Positions 44,801-56,183 of a stretch of DNA of 64,000 nucleotides are shown here, piece by piece; position 1 is the first letter of the stretch; the number at the start of each line of letters is the position of its first letter. Position numbers and translations under genes: made by a program. The stretch lies in assembly GCA_028673005.1 (NCBI GenBank), contig CM054113.1, positions 68,863,850 through 68,927,849 of the forward strand. The letters run 5' to 3'. Below the pieces are notes generated by a model. The model saw only the letters and a list, made by a program, of their open reading frames with translations. It was not told the DNA's origin and did not search any database. This stretch comes from Tanypteryx hageni (lineage: Eukaryota > Arthropoda > Insecta > Odonata > Petaluridae).

Positions 44801-44998
44801 CGTTGGCAACGCCATCAAGCCGGCGCCGGTTAGAAACAACAACATTATTCAAAGGATTAAGGCAGTTGACTCCCAGTCACTGTTGAGACAGGTTTTGCCC
44901 CTGAAGATGCCCACCTTGTGGGCGAAATGCATTGGGTGTAGTAACCCTCTAATTTTTTGGCTAAAGGAGTACTTTACTTTTAATAAAAAAAAGGATTA
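44801..44998 (+). mobile_element. Retroelement 3' tail with hammerhead-like motif
   Basis: CTGAAGA (44901-44907), one unpaired T, a 6-bp stem GCCCAC/GTGGGC with loop CTT, GAA, then the palindrome AATGCATT. About 50 bp downstream the sequence ends TTTTAATAAAAAAAAGG, a polyA-like retroelement tail. The core differs from the hammerhead consensus only at the variable position 7, but again has one extra base before stem II. The body upstream (from about 44755) is GC-rich and may be the rest of the element's 3' region. Confidence 0.45.
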
Positions 44999-45935
44999 AG
45001 GGTTTAAAACATGGACTTTTTAGAGGGTGTTATAAACAAAAATATTATATTCTAAAATTGATTAAGGATTTAACCCGATGATTAGGATCCCTAGCCATAA
45101 GTGCAATGGCAAAGACAGAAGATCACAATTAATTTTGTACATTTTTAACAACTTTTAATTGCTATAAAAAGCGCGTAAAAAGAAGTAAAAATACCCGATA
45201 AGAGTAGCTTAACTTCAAGAAAGTATTTTTAAACAATTATTTTAAAGTTCGAAATTATCGATAATTATGTAGAATAACACAAATTAACTCAAGTCTCAAG
45301 ACAAGAAAGTTCGAATCACAGTACTTCACATATACAAATACTCAAGTTACAGAAGTCCAAATTTATTTCTCAACTCCTTTTATTTCAAATTTGGAAAAAT
45401 ACAAAACCAAGGCGTAACTTAGCCTTAAAAATCTCCAACTTCGAGCACATTAAAATTCACTGCATGCCTGAATACATCCAAATATATTTAAAGAGCGATA
45501 TAAAAATAAAATCAACAGCATGTAAAAATCTATACGCGAGCGTAAAAAAAGCACCGCTAGAAGTCTTGACGCGGCGCTTACAAACATTTGCTCACCATCC
45601 ACCCCTACCTCCTACCACGAAAACACTCAAATATTTTTTGTACTAACAATCAGATTAGGGGAAGGAGTGACGGAGATGAGTATCACGCGTGTATAGTTCC
45701 ACAAACAGACTGCGACAACTTACGAGATCACCCCGAGATTAAATAAACAGAAATTGGAATATTTAAAAATAAAGAAGTCGGAGAAAGAGACGTGGAGGGT
45801 GGAAAAAAATCTGTAGACGAGACTGGCAAGTTAATCCGACCCGAACCCTTTTCCGCCCTAGTATAAAAAAAATAAAATAAGAAACCTTTTCATCGCTCTT
45901 CACGATCCACTTCCCGGCATAATTCCGGCCAGTTT
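44999..45935. other. No supported gene
   Basis: AT-rich DNA without recognisable features. Confidence 0.5.
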
Positions 45936-47065
45936 CGTTTCCGATTTTCTCCCTCCCTCCATTATTCTCTCTACATCCCTCCATTTCTCCATTAATCCAT
46001 CCTCATCCTCCTCTCTACCTCTCTTCCTCCCTCTCACTTCACTCCCACCATATATTCCTCTCTAATCCCCTTCCTCATATCCCTCCCTTCATCACTTCCT
46101 CTCTCCCAAACTCCTTCCCTTTCTCTGTCCCAACCTCATTTCCTCCCTCCGCCACTCCGTCTCTTACTATCTCTTTCCCTCCCTTTCTCCTCTCTCTTAC
46201 TCTTTCCCTTTCTGTCTCTAACCCTATTCCCCCCACACCTTTTCTCCTTACTTCCCCCTTTTCTCCTCCTTTATCCCTCTCTCTCCCACCCCTACTTCCT
46301 ATCTTTCTCCCAACCTTACCTTTTCCGCTCTCACTTCCACCTTTGCTCTGGCCGTCACCAGCTATCCCCTTACTCTGTCCTCGCATACTCCCCTCATCCT
46401 ACGAAGATTCCTCTCTCCGTTCCTTTCTCCCTTCTTCTCTCTAACTCCCTCACTCCTTCCCTTTCTACATCTATCGTTCTCTCCCACTCACCCTTCACCC
46501 CTTTCCAACGCCACCCACAGCTCGGCCTCTCCCTCACTCCTCTTTTCTACATCGATCCTACCCACCCTCACTCCCCTCTTCTTTATTTCCCTCTCTCCAT
46601 TTCTCCCTTCCTCTCTCTCTCTCTCCCTCACTCCTTCCTTACCTATATCTATCTCACTCTCCCCTTTCTCCCCCCTCCTTTCCCTTCCTTTCTCCCTCAC
46701 TTGTTCCTCCCCTTCTATAGCTATCACACTCTCCCTCTTCCCTTTCTCCCTTCCTCTTCCCTTTTTTCCTTCCTCTTCCCTTTCTTTCTTCCTCTTCCCT
46801 TCCTCCCTTCATCTCCCTCCCTTCTTCCCATTCTATATCTATCCCTCTCCCTCTCTCTCCTCTCCCTCCTCTTCTTTCCTCTATCTCTCTCACAACTTCG
46901 CTTTCTACATCTATCACCCTCTCCCTTCTACCTACCTCTCTCTCCCTCCCTCTGCCCCTCTCATACGCCACCCACTGTGACATGGGGCACTCCCTCTTTT
47001 CGACCTCTCCCTCACCAACACTAAAACCGTCCTCGAAATTTCTCTCTCTCTCTCTTCCCGCGCTC
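45936..47065. repeat. Long pyrimidine-rich tract (purine strand reversed)
   Basis: About 1.1 kb of C/T-rich DNA (CTCCCTCTCC, CTTCCTCTTCCC, TTTCTCCC) on the plus strand with few A/G interruptions. Imperfect longer units recur (TCTCCCTCACTCCTTCC, CTACATCTATC). The frames of up to about 109 codons on either strand are compositional. Confidence 0.9.
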
Positions 47066-47445
47066 TTCGGCCATCGCTTTCGTAATAGTAAAAGAACGTC
47101 GACCTAAAATACGATCTGGGGTGCCGTCCCACCGAACGGAAACTTCGTTCGAGTTTGACAATTAGAAATTCAAAGAATTCGTTCCCTTTCTTCCGGCCCA
47201 ACTCTTTTTCTTTAACCTCGGGAGCGGTGTTCTCCAAAAAAAATCTTTTCTACCTCGAAAAGTGCAAGGGAAAAGAATTCGCCTTCAAAGTCTTAATTAA
47301 GACTCAAGTTTCACAAGGACTCCTAATCCTAATTTTCGGAGAGCCTATCAACGGATTACGGAGTGATCAATTTGTATTTTATTCGTTCGATTTTTGGTAT
47401 AACGGAAACTTTGTAAATTGACCTTTTTCAGAACCTAATCACTGT
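47066..47445. other. No supported gene
   Basis: Mixed DNA. An 88-codon plus-strand frame at 47155-47421 has no splice support. Confidence 0.4.
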
Positions 47446-47500
47446 GAATCACGACTGAAGACGGTTGCTTCGTAGCTAAAATGCTCATGTTTTTTATTCC
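47446..47500 (+). ncRNA. Hammerhead-like motif, degenerate (plus strand)
   Basis: ACTGAAGA, C, GGTT - GCTTCGT - AGCT, AAAATGCTCAT. The same arrangement as 14616-14656 (loop GCTTNGT and ATGCxCAT), but the GAA is mutated to AAA, so it is likely a dead copy of the same repeat family. Confidence 0.35.
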
Positions 47501-48184
47501 CTTGTTATGATTGCTGTAGATACTTTAGTCAAGTACGTAATGTTTCAACTTTTTATATCCAATTTCTTATTCTGGAATTTCTCGAAGCTCGATTTGTACG
47601 TAGACATTTATTTCTTGTTAGTGTCCTGGAAATGTTTCAAGAAATTATTTTCGTTTTCTTTCGAGTTTCAAATTATGCAGTTTGAACTACGGCTAAATAA
47701 AAGCGCTCAAGACTGATTACATTCTTCATCAATTTCAGCAATAATCACGGAAGGATAGATATACCCGTGAATAAAATACGTCTACGACTCCCTTACACTG
47801 CTAGCAGCGTCAACATATACTCTAACGCGATTCCAAAAATTGAAATTTGGAGAAAGATGGATGGTTAATTCTGCAGGTACTATACCCTCCGGGTGGGCGG
47901 ACACCGGAACGTTTGGAAACATCGTGAAACTTCGAAATGTTTCGAAACACTCGAACGTCGAAATTTGTGGATGTTCGGATAAATTTTCAAGGGCCCGTTT
48001 CCGCGACCGCCTCCCCCCCCCACCCTCCTGCCGCCATTCCTTCACAGCGGGTCCCACGTTCACCTCAGGGGAGCAATGAGTCTCCTTCCTACATTCTTCC
48101 GCCCCCACGACCCCTTCCTTCTCCACCATTTCCCTCCACAGCACCATCAATTTCCCACGCCCCCACACGCATATGCCTCATCCT
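47501..48184. other. No supported gene
   Basis: AT-rich, then C-rich near 48010-48170. No exon or RNA gene could be supported. Confidence 0.45.
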
Positions 48185-48256
48185 CCTACCAGAGGGCGCT
48201 TCCCTCTTTCGTTCACCACGGAAACATTTGAAGGAAGAAAAGAGGGCGCTTCTTCC
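48185..48256. promoter_or_regulatory. Two CTCF-like AGAGGGCGCTTC sites
   Basis: CCAGAGGGCGCTTCC at 48189-48203 and AAGAGGGCGCTTCT at about 48239-48252 are two copies of the same 12-mer AGAGGGCGCTTC, about 50 bp apart and in the same direction. The AGGGCGC core is the centre of the insulator protein CTCF motif. A functional role is inference only. Confidence 0.3.
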
Positions 48257-50410
48257 GTCCAACGAGCGTCCCATTCGTGGAAGCCGTTAAAAAAAAGAAA
48301 CAGGAAGAAACGTCCAAAACGGAAACGAATTAAAAGCGTATCGCCATTTCGAATTTATTTTGTTTTATTTTTTTTTAATTGTCAGCGCGTAATAAAGCAA
48401 AATGAAATCGCGGTGGGAATTGTATTGAGTCGTCTATAAGACAAATGAAAAGGTGGGTTGAGAAACGCGCAATCTCGTAAAATTCTTCCGATGTCGTTCA
48501 GCTCGTTCAAACTTAAAGGTTCTGACGATGCTATTTTTTAAATTTAAATTTACGGCGCAAGCACGCTGAAAATGGAGCAAAAGTAAAAGTCGCAAAATTT
48601 CGCAGAGACGAAATGACAGACCGAAGGCGGATTGAAAAATATAAATAAAATAAATGTAAATAAAATTTTACTTACTCGGATTTTATGAGATAACGACTAA
48701 AATAATTTTTATTAGCAATTTCAACTGAGAGTAATTATTTAGTTTTTTCAACTAAAATTCAACACAATTACCATGCCGAGGCATTTTTATGAAAATGAAG
48801 AGACCAGAAATCTACAGGCTTCTTCAGTCATGCATATTTTCGAGATTAATCGTGGGCTGTGTGGAGTGTAAGCAAACGGCCGTAGGCGATTTTCCCTCGA
48901 GCCGACACAATCTGATACAAAAAAAGTAATGCGCCACGTAATACGCAAACAGAATGACCAGCATTTTTTCTCGACCGCGCTTCGAACAAATATTTTCTCA
49001 CAATCGAGGTCAAAGAGACGAAGTAAAAATACAGACGTATATTTCATAAATATCTAGGCGAAAGTGCACAAATGGCGCGAAAAAATACACCTCATTAGTG
49101 ATCTGGGCTTTCAAAGCATTAACTTTCGAAAAACCGTAGCTATAGAGAGATATGCTATAACTAAAAATTGCCAACGATGAAAAAGAACTCTCCTACGGCA
49201 AAAAAATTCCTGCCTCTTGTCTTACGACATCATTACGCTCGCATTGTAAAAAAACGCGCGACAGCCTTCCGTTGCGTAGTTTTCAACGTATATCGGTACG
49301 AGACGGAACAAAAAAGAGGAAAAACGAAAGAAGGATGAAAAAGGGAGGAAATACCTGATAGTTACACGGCTCCGAGCAAGGGATCGAGGAAATCCTCGCG
49401 CAAGAAAAAAAAACAAAACAAGAACGCGACGGAAAATTGAAAAAGTTTCCTTCGCGAGCTATGAGAACGGAGGAAAAGAGTGAATAAGGAAGACACAATG
49501 AGACGCGTACAGAAAGAGTACCGGAATGACGAGGGATAGAAAATGATAACCACACAAAAATACACACACTGAAGATGGGGCAAAAGGGAGCAGCTGTGAA
49601 TTTTTTTACGTCTTCTTCGACAGGAAACGCTTCAGTGTCTCCATCTATACCAGTAACCCGGTACTAACGTACCCCCCACGCTCCCTCTTTCTAACCCCTT
49701 CTAAAAGAAGAAGAAAAAACTCATCATACGCACGCTCACATTGTCACAAAGGATGAGAGGAGCGTAGAAAAAAGACGGGGCAAAAAATGAAGTCGTGGAT
49801 GCTATTGGCCAGACATCTCCATTTTTCCCACCGCTTTATCCCTCGCCCTATCTCAGGCATAAATTTTTTGTGAAGATACTTTAGCCGCACAAATGTTTTG
49901 ATACGGATTTAATACAAACGGAACCATAACTACACCCTTGCATTAAAACTCGCCATGCCACACACAAATTCTGAGTTGAAAAATTAAACTACAGAGGTTA
50001 TTCCACCATTATAATTGAACGATCTATTTCAAATGGATAGGAACAACTATGGGTCACTATGTTTTGTGATAGGAGAAAAAGCTGCGCTGAGACATTTTAT
50101 ACCACTATGCCTCAAAGAGTCGACACAAAATCCTGCCTTTCTTCTCTCCCTCTCTCCTTTAGTCCCTTCCCTCCTCCTTCACTCCCTCTCCAGATACATA
50201 ACAATCTTCTCATTTAACATCCTTTTTTTTAATTCTACGATTCCAAAAAAATTTATTAAGTCTTCGTCTCTCTTTCATTCACCCTCTCTTTTCTCCTCTT
50301 CTCTAGCCGATAAGAGAGGAAGAACTTTCTTCATCTCTCTCACTATTTCTCGTTGCACTTTAACTCCGACCCCTCCTTCATAACTTTCCCTTTCCACCAA
50401 ACAAAACCCC
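48257..50410. other. No supported gene
   Basis: Mostly AT-rich. Minus-strand frames at 49220-49580 are Phe/Ser/Leu-rich and arise from A-rich plus-strand DNA. A CT-rich patch is at 50140-50200. Confidence 0.45.
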
Positions 50411-50414
50411 CTAC

Positions 50415-50486
50415 TCCCCCCCCCCCCGTTCCTCCACTTCCCCATCATTGTAATTCATCGCTGCCGCTTACAATGGGGGGGGGGCG
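50415..50486. repeat. C-run and G-run flanking a short hairpin
   Basis: About 12 C (50416-50427) and about 10 G (50475-50484) flank ATTGTAA...TTACAAT, a perfect 7-bp inverted pair with a loop of about 14 nt (50447-50475). The segment can fold into a compact C/G-clamped hairpin. Long homopolymers of this kind are also frequent sites of sequencing error. Confidence 0.6.
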
Positions 50487-50801
50487 CCACAGACATGTCC
50501 AAGGCGGTCTCGATGCTACGTGACGGCCGAAGCTGAAAAAAAATGTCTCCCCTCGAACACATCCACCACCAATGAAAATGGCGGAAGAACATCCATCCAT
50601 CCGCGGCGAAGTAGAAAAGAGGAGACCGACCTCTTTCGAAACGTTGGTCAGTCGTTTTTCTTGAACCTTTTTATGAAAAGAATTTTAAAAAAATAGTCGT
50701 ATCACGTCCGATTGGGACCCGCTTCCCTCTTTATGGAATTCTTCGGATACCGGACCCCGTCGCTATTTTTCGAATCCTTGGTGGCCTTCGCTTCCGTAAT
50801 G
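50487..50801. other. No supported gene
   Basis: Mixed DNA leading to the pogo-like MITE. Confidence 0.4.
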
Positions 50802-51153
50802 CAGTGAACTCCCGATTTACCGGATGCCTGGGGACCGAGCCTATTCTGGTTAATCGGATATTCCGGTTGATCGATATGCCTATTTACACGAAACAAACAA
50901 ACGAAAAAGTTGGGTAAATATTATGAAAGTAAAGAGCACTTTTAAAAAGTATGTCATTATATAATTAACTTTACAAGTAACAGCTTTATTCGTAATAAAA
51001 GGTAATAAAAACCTTTCAAGTCATAAGTTTTTAAATCAGGTTAATTAAAATTCCAGTTATTTGATATTCCGGTTAATTGGAATTCCGGTTAATCAAAATT
51101 CCGGGAGGCCTAAATTCCGTTTATTCCATTTCCGATTATTCGGGAGTTTATCG
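50802..51153. mobile_element. Pogo-like MITE with repeated TTCCGGTTAAT motifs
   Basis: The left end CAGTGAACTCCCGATTTACC and the inverse of the right end (CGATAAACTCCCGAATAATC) agree at most positions. The right end is followed by TA, and a TA lies just outside the left end. CAGT(G)AACTCCCGATTA is close to the known pogo/Tigger terminus. Internally the motif TTCCGGTTRATYRR recurs about five times (around 50845-50875 and 51050-51105), as expected of subterminal transposase sites. Non-coding. Confidence 0.65.
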
Positions 51154-51593
51154 TAATCGGATGGTCCGTCCTGACAGAATAGGGGAGACGGAGAGAAGCT
51201 CCCTCCTCGCGATGGAACCTCCCGTACAAAAAAATATATCATCTCCATCCTAAAGAAGTCCATCCGCGTGCTTTTATAACCCTCATGACGAGTCCCCTCC
51301 AAAAAGACACCCCAATTCTCCAACAAATTGTCCGCATTAGCGCCGTGACGGAACGAAACGGAAAATGACACCTCTCTCGCTCCAACGGTCACTCAATATT
51401 CATTCCATCCATCAGAGGTCCTCCTCAAACCACCGGAGAAATTCCGGTGCCCGGTGCGTTAAACAGATTCCGCCACCAGATTAGACGTCAAAATAAAGCT
51501 CCGGGCCGCGCGAAAAACAACTGCCTATCTACCCTCGCCAGGACGTTCATTCATATCTCGTATCGCTCGGGCCAGACGGTTCGAAAGAATTGA
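51154..51593. other. No supported gene
   Basis: GC-richer than the flanks. The minus strand is open for about 100 codons across 51093-51392, but the frame has no ATG start and overlaps the MITE end. Confidence 0.4.
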
Positions 51594-51794
51594 CTCTCCC
51601 TCTATCTCCCAAATGAGAGCCAATCATTCACTCAAAAGAGGGAGCGGGAGGTGATTGGGGAGAAGAGGGTGAGCCTAGAGGATGTTGGGAGGGGTGTGGA
51701 TCTATTCGGGAAGATTCGAAAGAGGTATGAGGAGGTATGGGTCGTTCGAGGGTGGAGGGATAGGGTATGGCACGGAGCTCCTGCGATCTGGTGA
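51594..51794 (+). CDS. Coding-like fragment, unknown product
   Basis: One frame is open from 51594 to TGA at 51792-51794. Its C-terminal half reads SLEDVGRGVDLFGKIRKRYE followed by EVWVVRGWRDRVWHGAPAIW, a charged amphipathic pattern with several Trp that looks more like real protein than random sequence. A pyrimidine-rich stretch (GACTCTCCCTCTATCTCCCA) precedes it and could be part of a 3' splice site. It may be a last exon or a fragment of a mobile-element gene. No family is recognised. Confidence 0.25.
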   Translation, partial: LSLYLPNESQSFTQKREREVIGEKRVSLEDVGRGVDLFGKIRKRYEEVWVVRGWRDRVWHGAPAIW

Positions 51795-53764
51795 TGCGTC
51801 CCGTTTAAGGAAGACGAATGCACGAATCGCTTTCGGAATGTAGGGTCGCAACACGAGGACAGGGATTAATTTGTATAACGCGACGAACGAGGAGCGGATT
51901 AACATTACATGTCACTTACGTTGACGTATTCAAATAGCATTCGATAATTTACCATTTATTTTTATTACCATCTACGCCATCTTCAATTCGTCTCCGACAC
52001 CTGATGTTGTAATACCCAGTTTATTCCTAAATGCTGCCATCTTTTGCAAGGGTGCATGGAAATTAAATTTAAGATACATATTCTGAACGCGTTCAAGAGT
52101 TTATTTACAATTAAATGAGAAAATGAACTCAAAAGGAAAAAATAGCACTAAAGTTCACCCAAGTTATAGTAAACAATGAAATGAAATGATCTACAAATTG
52201 GTGATACAATCTTTTGGATGTAGAGCGAACCCTTTCTCTTTCTCCAACTAGGATTTGATTATTGGCTGTCCTGTATTTGACGGGCGATGCATTTTATGTA
52301 CTAGCCAATTCGAACGTGTTATTTTTTAATAAGGTATTAAATTTGCGCGACATGATTCTCCACTACAGGGTCTTTTTAAAAACAACCTCCGCTTTGCCCA
52401 AGGGAGCACTTTATAGCTAATTAAATATCTCAATGATACAAATAACCGAGTTGCCTAACCGGAGAGACAAATTATAGAAGAACTTTTAATCGTTGAGTAA
52501 CCTTGGTCATCACTGCCCTGGATTAAAATGAAAACGTGTCCGTAACAAATAGCAACAAAATAAAATGGCACAAAAACAAATGAACAATTGCGTCTAACAT
52601 ATATCAGTAAAAATTTACCATAGCAACGCGATATACGAGCTAAATAAGGTGTCCAAGAATACGGGACGACAATAAACGATCGAACGACAAAGGAACACGG
52701 TAATTTCACATAAAAACATTTTGGAGGCAAGAGGCCGCATGAAAATATCGCGTGATTAAAATACCATCATTCATAATCTTTCCATCAACCCGCGTCAAAA
52801 TGATAGGGAGGAAAAGAGAGAGCGAGACAAAAGACAGTCGAGAAATTCCCTACCGGAGGAGTAGGGATGTTTCTCGTTTTGGCGCGATCCTCTCTCTCTC
52901 TTTCTCTTCCTCACAATAATAAATCTTTATATAAGTCTTGTCAGTTGGAAATGAATTGAAGGAGGACATCTTTTCGGAGAAGGGGAGAAATAAACGGCGA
53001 GGAAAGTAAAGTAAACGCAAGTGGTCTCTCATCAGGGCAGTTTACCCTTCGTTCCCGAGACAAGTCTATTGGAGGCCGGAGGTCCCAGCCGTGGAAGAGA
53101 GGACCTCCGAGATGGAAACGTCGGGCCGTAAAAGTGACATGAACCGAGATACCACCACCCTCGTACGCTCCCCAACCTCCTCCCTCCCTCCTTCCTCTCT
53201 CTCTCTCCATTTATAAACTTTTTGTGTGTTTACGGCCCTCTCTCTCTCTCTCTGTTTTATGAGTCTATGCCACGTCAAGGGGCTAGGTTAAGAATGACAA
53301 TGCGATGCGTTCGTTGTTCGACCATCCACTGCGTTTCAACGTGTCGAACTTGAGAGGGAAAGAGGAAGAGAGAGAGAGAGAGAGAGAGAGAGACAAGGAT
53401 GGAGAGAAAGGCATTTATACCGCGTTCTTTGCCTCCGTCGGTATCCCTTCGTTAATTATACAACATGCGGGATGAAGTTTCCAGTAGTAAAAAATACACT
53501 CGCCGATTGTTTTTGTCATTCGCACCTAACGGCATCCCTCGGTCGCGTCCGACATTAAAATATTCTGTTGACATCCATGGAGGAGGAGGGGACGGAAAGT
53601 ATGGCGATTTTTTTAAATTTTTAAAAAATGTCTCCTTACGACAGTTTTCAAATGTTCATAGAATATGCGATGGTATTATTGTATATTCTTGTTTTTTTAT
53701 TTTCCTACGTAATTATTTATATTCGATTATTTGGCTGTTGGTCTAATTGTAACATGGTGGAAAT
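51795..53764. other. No supported gene; several short CT/GA repeats
   Basis: (CT)n runs at 52888-52905 and 53195-53252 and (GA)n at 53362-53393 with otherwise AT-rich DNA. Frames of 60-93 codons have no supporting context. Confidence 0.5.
53362..53393. repeat. (GA)n microsatellite
   Basis: About 14 GA units ending in GACAAGG. Confidence 0.95.
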
Positions 53765-53815
53765 AATACTGCCGGTATTGGTAGAGGGGTAGTTAGCTTG
53801 TCTGTTTCCCAATGT
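53765..53815 (+). mobile_element. SINE 5' fragment (plus strand)
   Basis: GGTAGAGGGGTAGTTAGCTT followed by GTCT matches the head of the minus-strand SINE at 22436-22605 (GATAGAGGGGTGGTTAGCTT). It contains the A-box region only. The B box and tail are missing or too diverged. Confidence 0.55.
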
Positions 53816-54745
53816 CGTCATGCGTTATATTAGATCGTATTTGTTGTCGCTATTACGGTCGTCGTAAAAGGTCGATAAATGCTGTCTATGATCTAGTTGC
53901 GATAAAAAATAATAATGACTTCGAACTTGGTAGATAGGTAGATAAAATTTCCTTCGCAAAATACTACGACTAGGTTCGTGGCCATTAAAGTTTGTGCTGT
54001 TAATTGGTTGCGTCCGATAAGGTAAAATAATCTAAAATAAAAGTGATTTAGTAGGCATTCAGGATGTCTGGTTTCATGGTTTACGTGTTAGCTCTCGACG
54101 CGTCAGACCTTGACCAAAATTATTCCCCCATTCCTTGGAAATTTGATCGAAATAACGAGTTTTAAATTCGCGAAAGATAAACACAAATCGATCCGAACGA
54201 TCGACGGAGGGAATATATATTATCGCTTCGAACGCGGCGAATGAAAAAAAAAACCACCGCGCGCATCGAGAATACGCGGCGACTGCGCAAGAAACAAACA
54301 ATGGAAGAACGAAAATACAAACTTTACAGGCATTCCTCCACTCGTCAATCTACATTCGAACGTTCTTTTTTCGACTTTTAAAAATAAAGACGCGAACATA
54401 AACATCGAAGAACGTCCCAACCGGATTACCATGGAGATAGAAGACGAAGGAGAAGTAAGAGGGAGAGAGAGAGAATTTCCCTCTTCTTCCCAGATTCCAA
54501 GAGACTCGAAACAACGTGCCACTACAACCGCGCAACCTGGTGAGAGAGAAAAAACGAGAATTACAAAAAAATCGACGGAGCGAGGCCTTACACTCGGATT
54601 TGATGGAGTAAACAAACCCCCGAACATAGGGACGAACCAACACCCACCTCCACCCACACATCACTCTTCGGCCCCTTAAGGGATTACCATATGGTTGGGA
54701 AAAGTCCCTCTCACTCTTCCCGACCCAAGAACGACGAAAAAGGAT
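53816..54745. other. No supported gene
   Basis: AT-rich, then mixed. Overlapping minus-strand frames up to 170 codons (54220-54862) are Ser/Phe/Leu-rich and lack splice context. Confidence 0.4.
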
Positions 54746-54980
54746 TAAAAAAGAAGAGGGAAAGAGATGGAGAGGGGAGAAAGGAAAAATGCGTCGTGAT
54801 GAGAATAGTTGAAGGGCGAAATGGGAAGAGAAAAAGTGGTAGAGTAACAGTAGGAGGGGCAAGGTAAAAAGAGGAGATAGAGGAGGTAGAGGAGGGGGAA
54901 GGGGAGAATGGGGGAGTATGAGGGGGAGTGGGGATTATGTAGAGGAGGAGGAGAAGGAGATTAGGGAGGGGGGCCGGAGA
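54746..54980. repeat. Purine-rich low-complexity tract
   Basis: GGAGATAGAGGAGGTAGAGGAG-type DNA on the plus strand. It produces the long Pro/Ser/Leu minus-strand frame of about 160 codons, which I do not regard as a gene. Confidence 0.75.
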
Positions 54981-55817
54981 GCACAGCAGGTGGAACGCTT
55001 TCGTCCTCAAAAGATTTAATCGATAAAGCCATCGCATTTTCCCTGGTGTTGAATTCAAATGCTCGGGTCCCTCCTTTGCCAATAAAATTCTTCGAGGAGG
55101 TGGGTTGGATGAGGGGGAAAAAGAGATGGCGAAGGGGGAGGATGGGATTCTAAAGAAGGGAGAACAAAAGACGCGCCTAAAACTCTCCACCATGTTAAGC
55201 AGACGTTTCCAGGGAATAGTGAGATATCATCGAGAGGCATTTTCGATCTCTCGAAGATTCGAGATTACCGGGGGAAAAGGGGCGAAAACTTTTATTTCTC
55301 CGTCGGGAATGCGGTGGTAATTCTTTTTTTTTAACGGGCGCTATGAATCTCGAGAGTACTTTGAAATAGAGTCATCAACAAAGAAAACGACCCGCTAAGA
55401 AAGCGATAAAAGTTTCGATTCTCTTTGTCGGCCGAATTTACACGTTTACGATCACAAATTTGAAAATCAAATTATTTCCGCCCGCGCACGGCAGGTGTAA
55501 AAAAATATAGCTAACGAGCAATATTTCAAGTTAAACAAATCGACGCCTTTCATTTCGAAACACGCATATAAATTTCATTTGTCATGAGAAATTAAAGAAA
55601 GATATTTTCCAAAGACTCCTAGGTTTAACGTGATAGGCGTGAAAACTTTCCATTGGCCACAAGTTTTTTAAAAAAATTCGCGCGAAAAAATAATCCAACA
55701 AAATGTCTTTTTTTAAGCGAGAGTGCATTTATAGATAAGGAACTCGTTTCCGTCGTTTTCGGGACTTGGGTTCCGATTTGTGGCGGATTAAGATCAATTT
55801 GTGTGGTAATCCTGTGA
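54981..55817. other. No supported gene
   Basis: Mixed DNA with no confirmed coding or RNA feature. Confidence 0.45.
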
Positions 55818-56183
55818 TGGAAGGCGACTGAAACCACGGAATCAGACATCCGGTCTCCGATGTGGCCTTTACAAATCTTGACGAACGAAGAACGCAGAGC
55901 CGAAGTAGACGCCCAAGGATTAGCCGCGAAAACTTTCGCAACGAAATCATTCCATAAGATCGAAAAATATGACACCGCCTCTGAGATGACCGAATTGAGC
56001 TCGGTCTACACAGACTTGCAGGCATTACGAGTGGCGAGACAAGAATTTTTAAAAAAGTCTTTCGTTAAACATCACAAGACAGTTGGACGTACACACGTAC
56101 GGAGCTTTTCAATCGTCTCAGCAGTTTTTGTCCGCACACGCGTCCAGACCCTGATTTCTCATTATTCATACTTAAATATCTGA
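55818..56183 (+). CDS. Possible coding exon, weakly supported
   Basis: One frame is open for about 120 codons. Its middle reads LQILTNEERRAEVDAQGLAA, then KTFATKSFHKIEKYDTASEM, a charged helical-looking segment with a mixed, coding-like codon choice. The opposite strand is open over nearly the same span, and no good splice donor or acceptor was found. The ATG at 55860 is in a weak context. Unknown product; this may be chance. Confidence 0.18.
   Translation, partial: WKATETTESDIRSPMWPLQILTNEERRAEVDAQGLAAKTFATKSFHKIEKYDTASEMTELSSVYTDLQALRVARQEFLKKSFVKHHKTVGRTHVRSFSIVSAVFVRTRVQTLISHYSYLNI

Noticed and set aside
45936..47065. Frames of 79-109 codons in the pyrimidine-rich tract
   Set aside because: Composition artefacts without unique protein content.
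54220..55193. Minus-strand frames of 145-170 codons rich in Ser/Phe/Leu/Pro
   Set aside because: They overlap one another in different frames, follow purine-rich plus-strand DNA and lack splice sites or known motifs.
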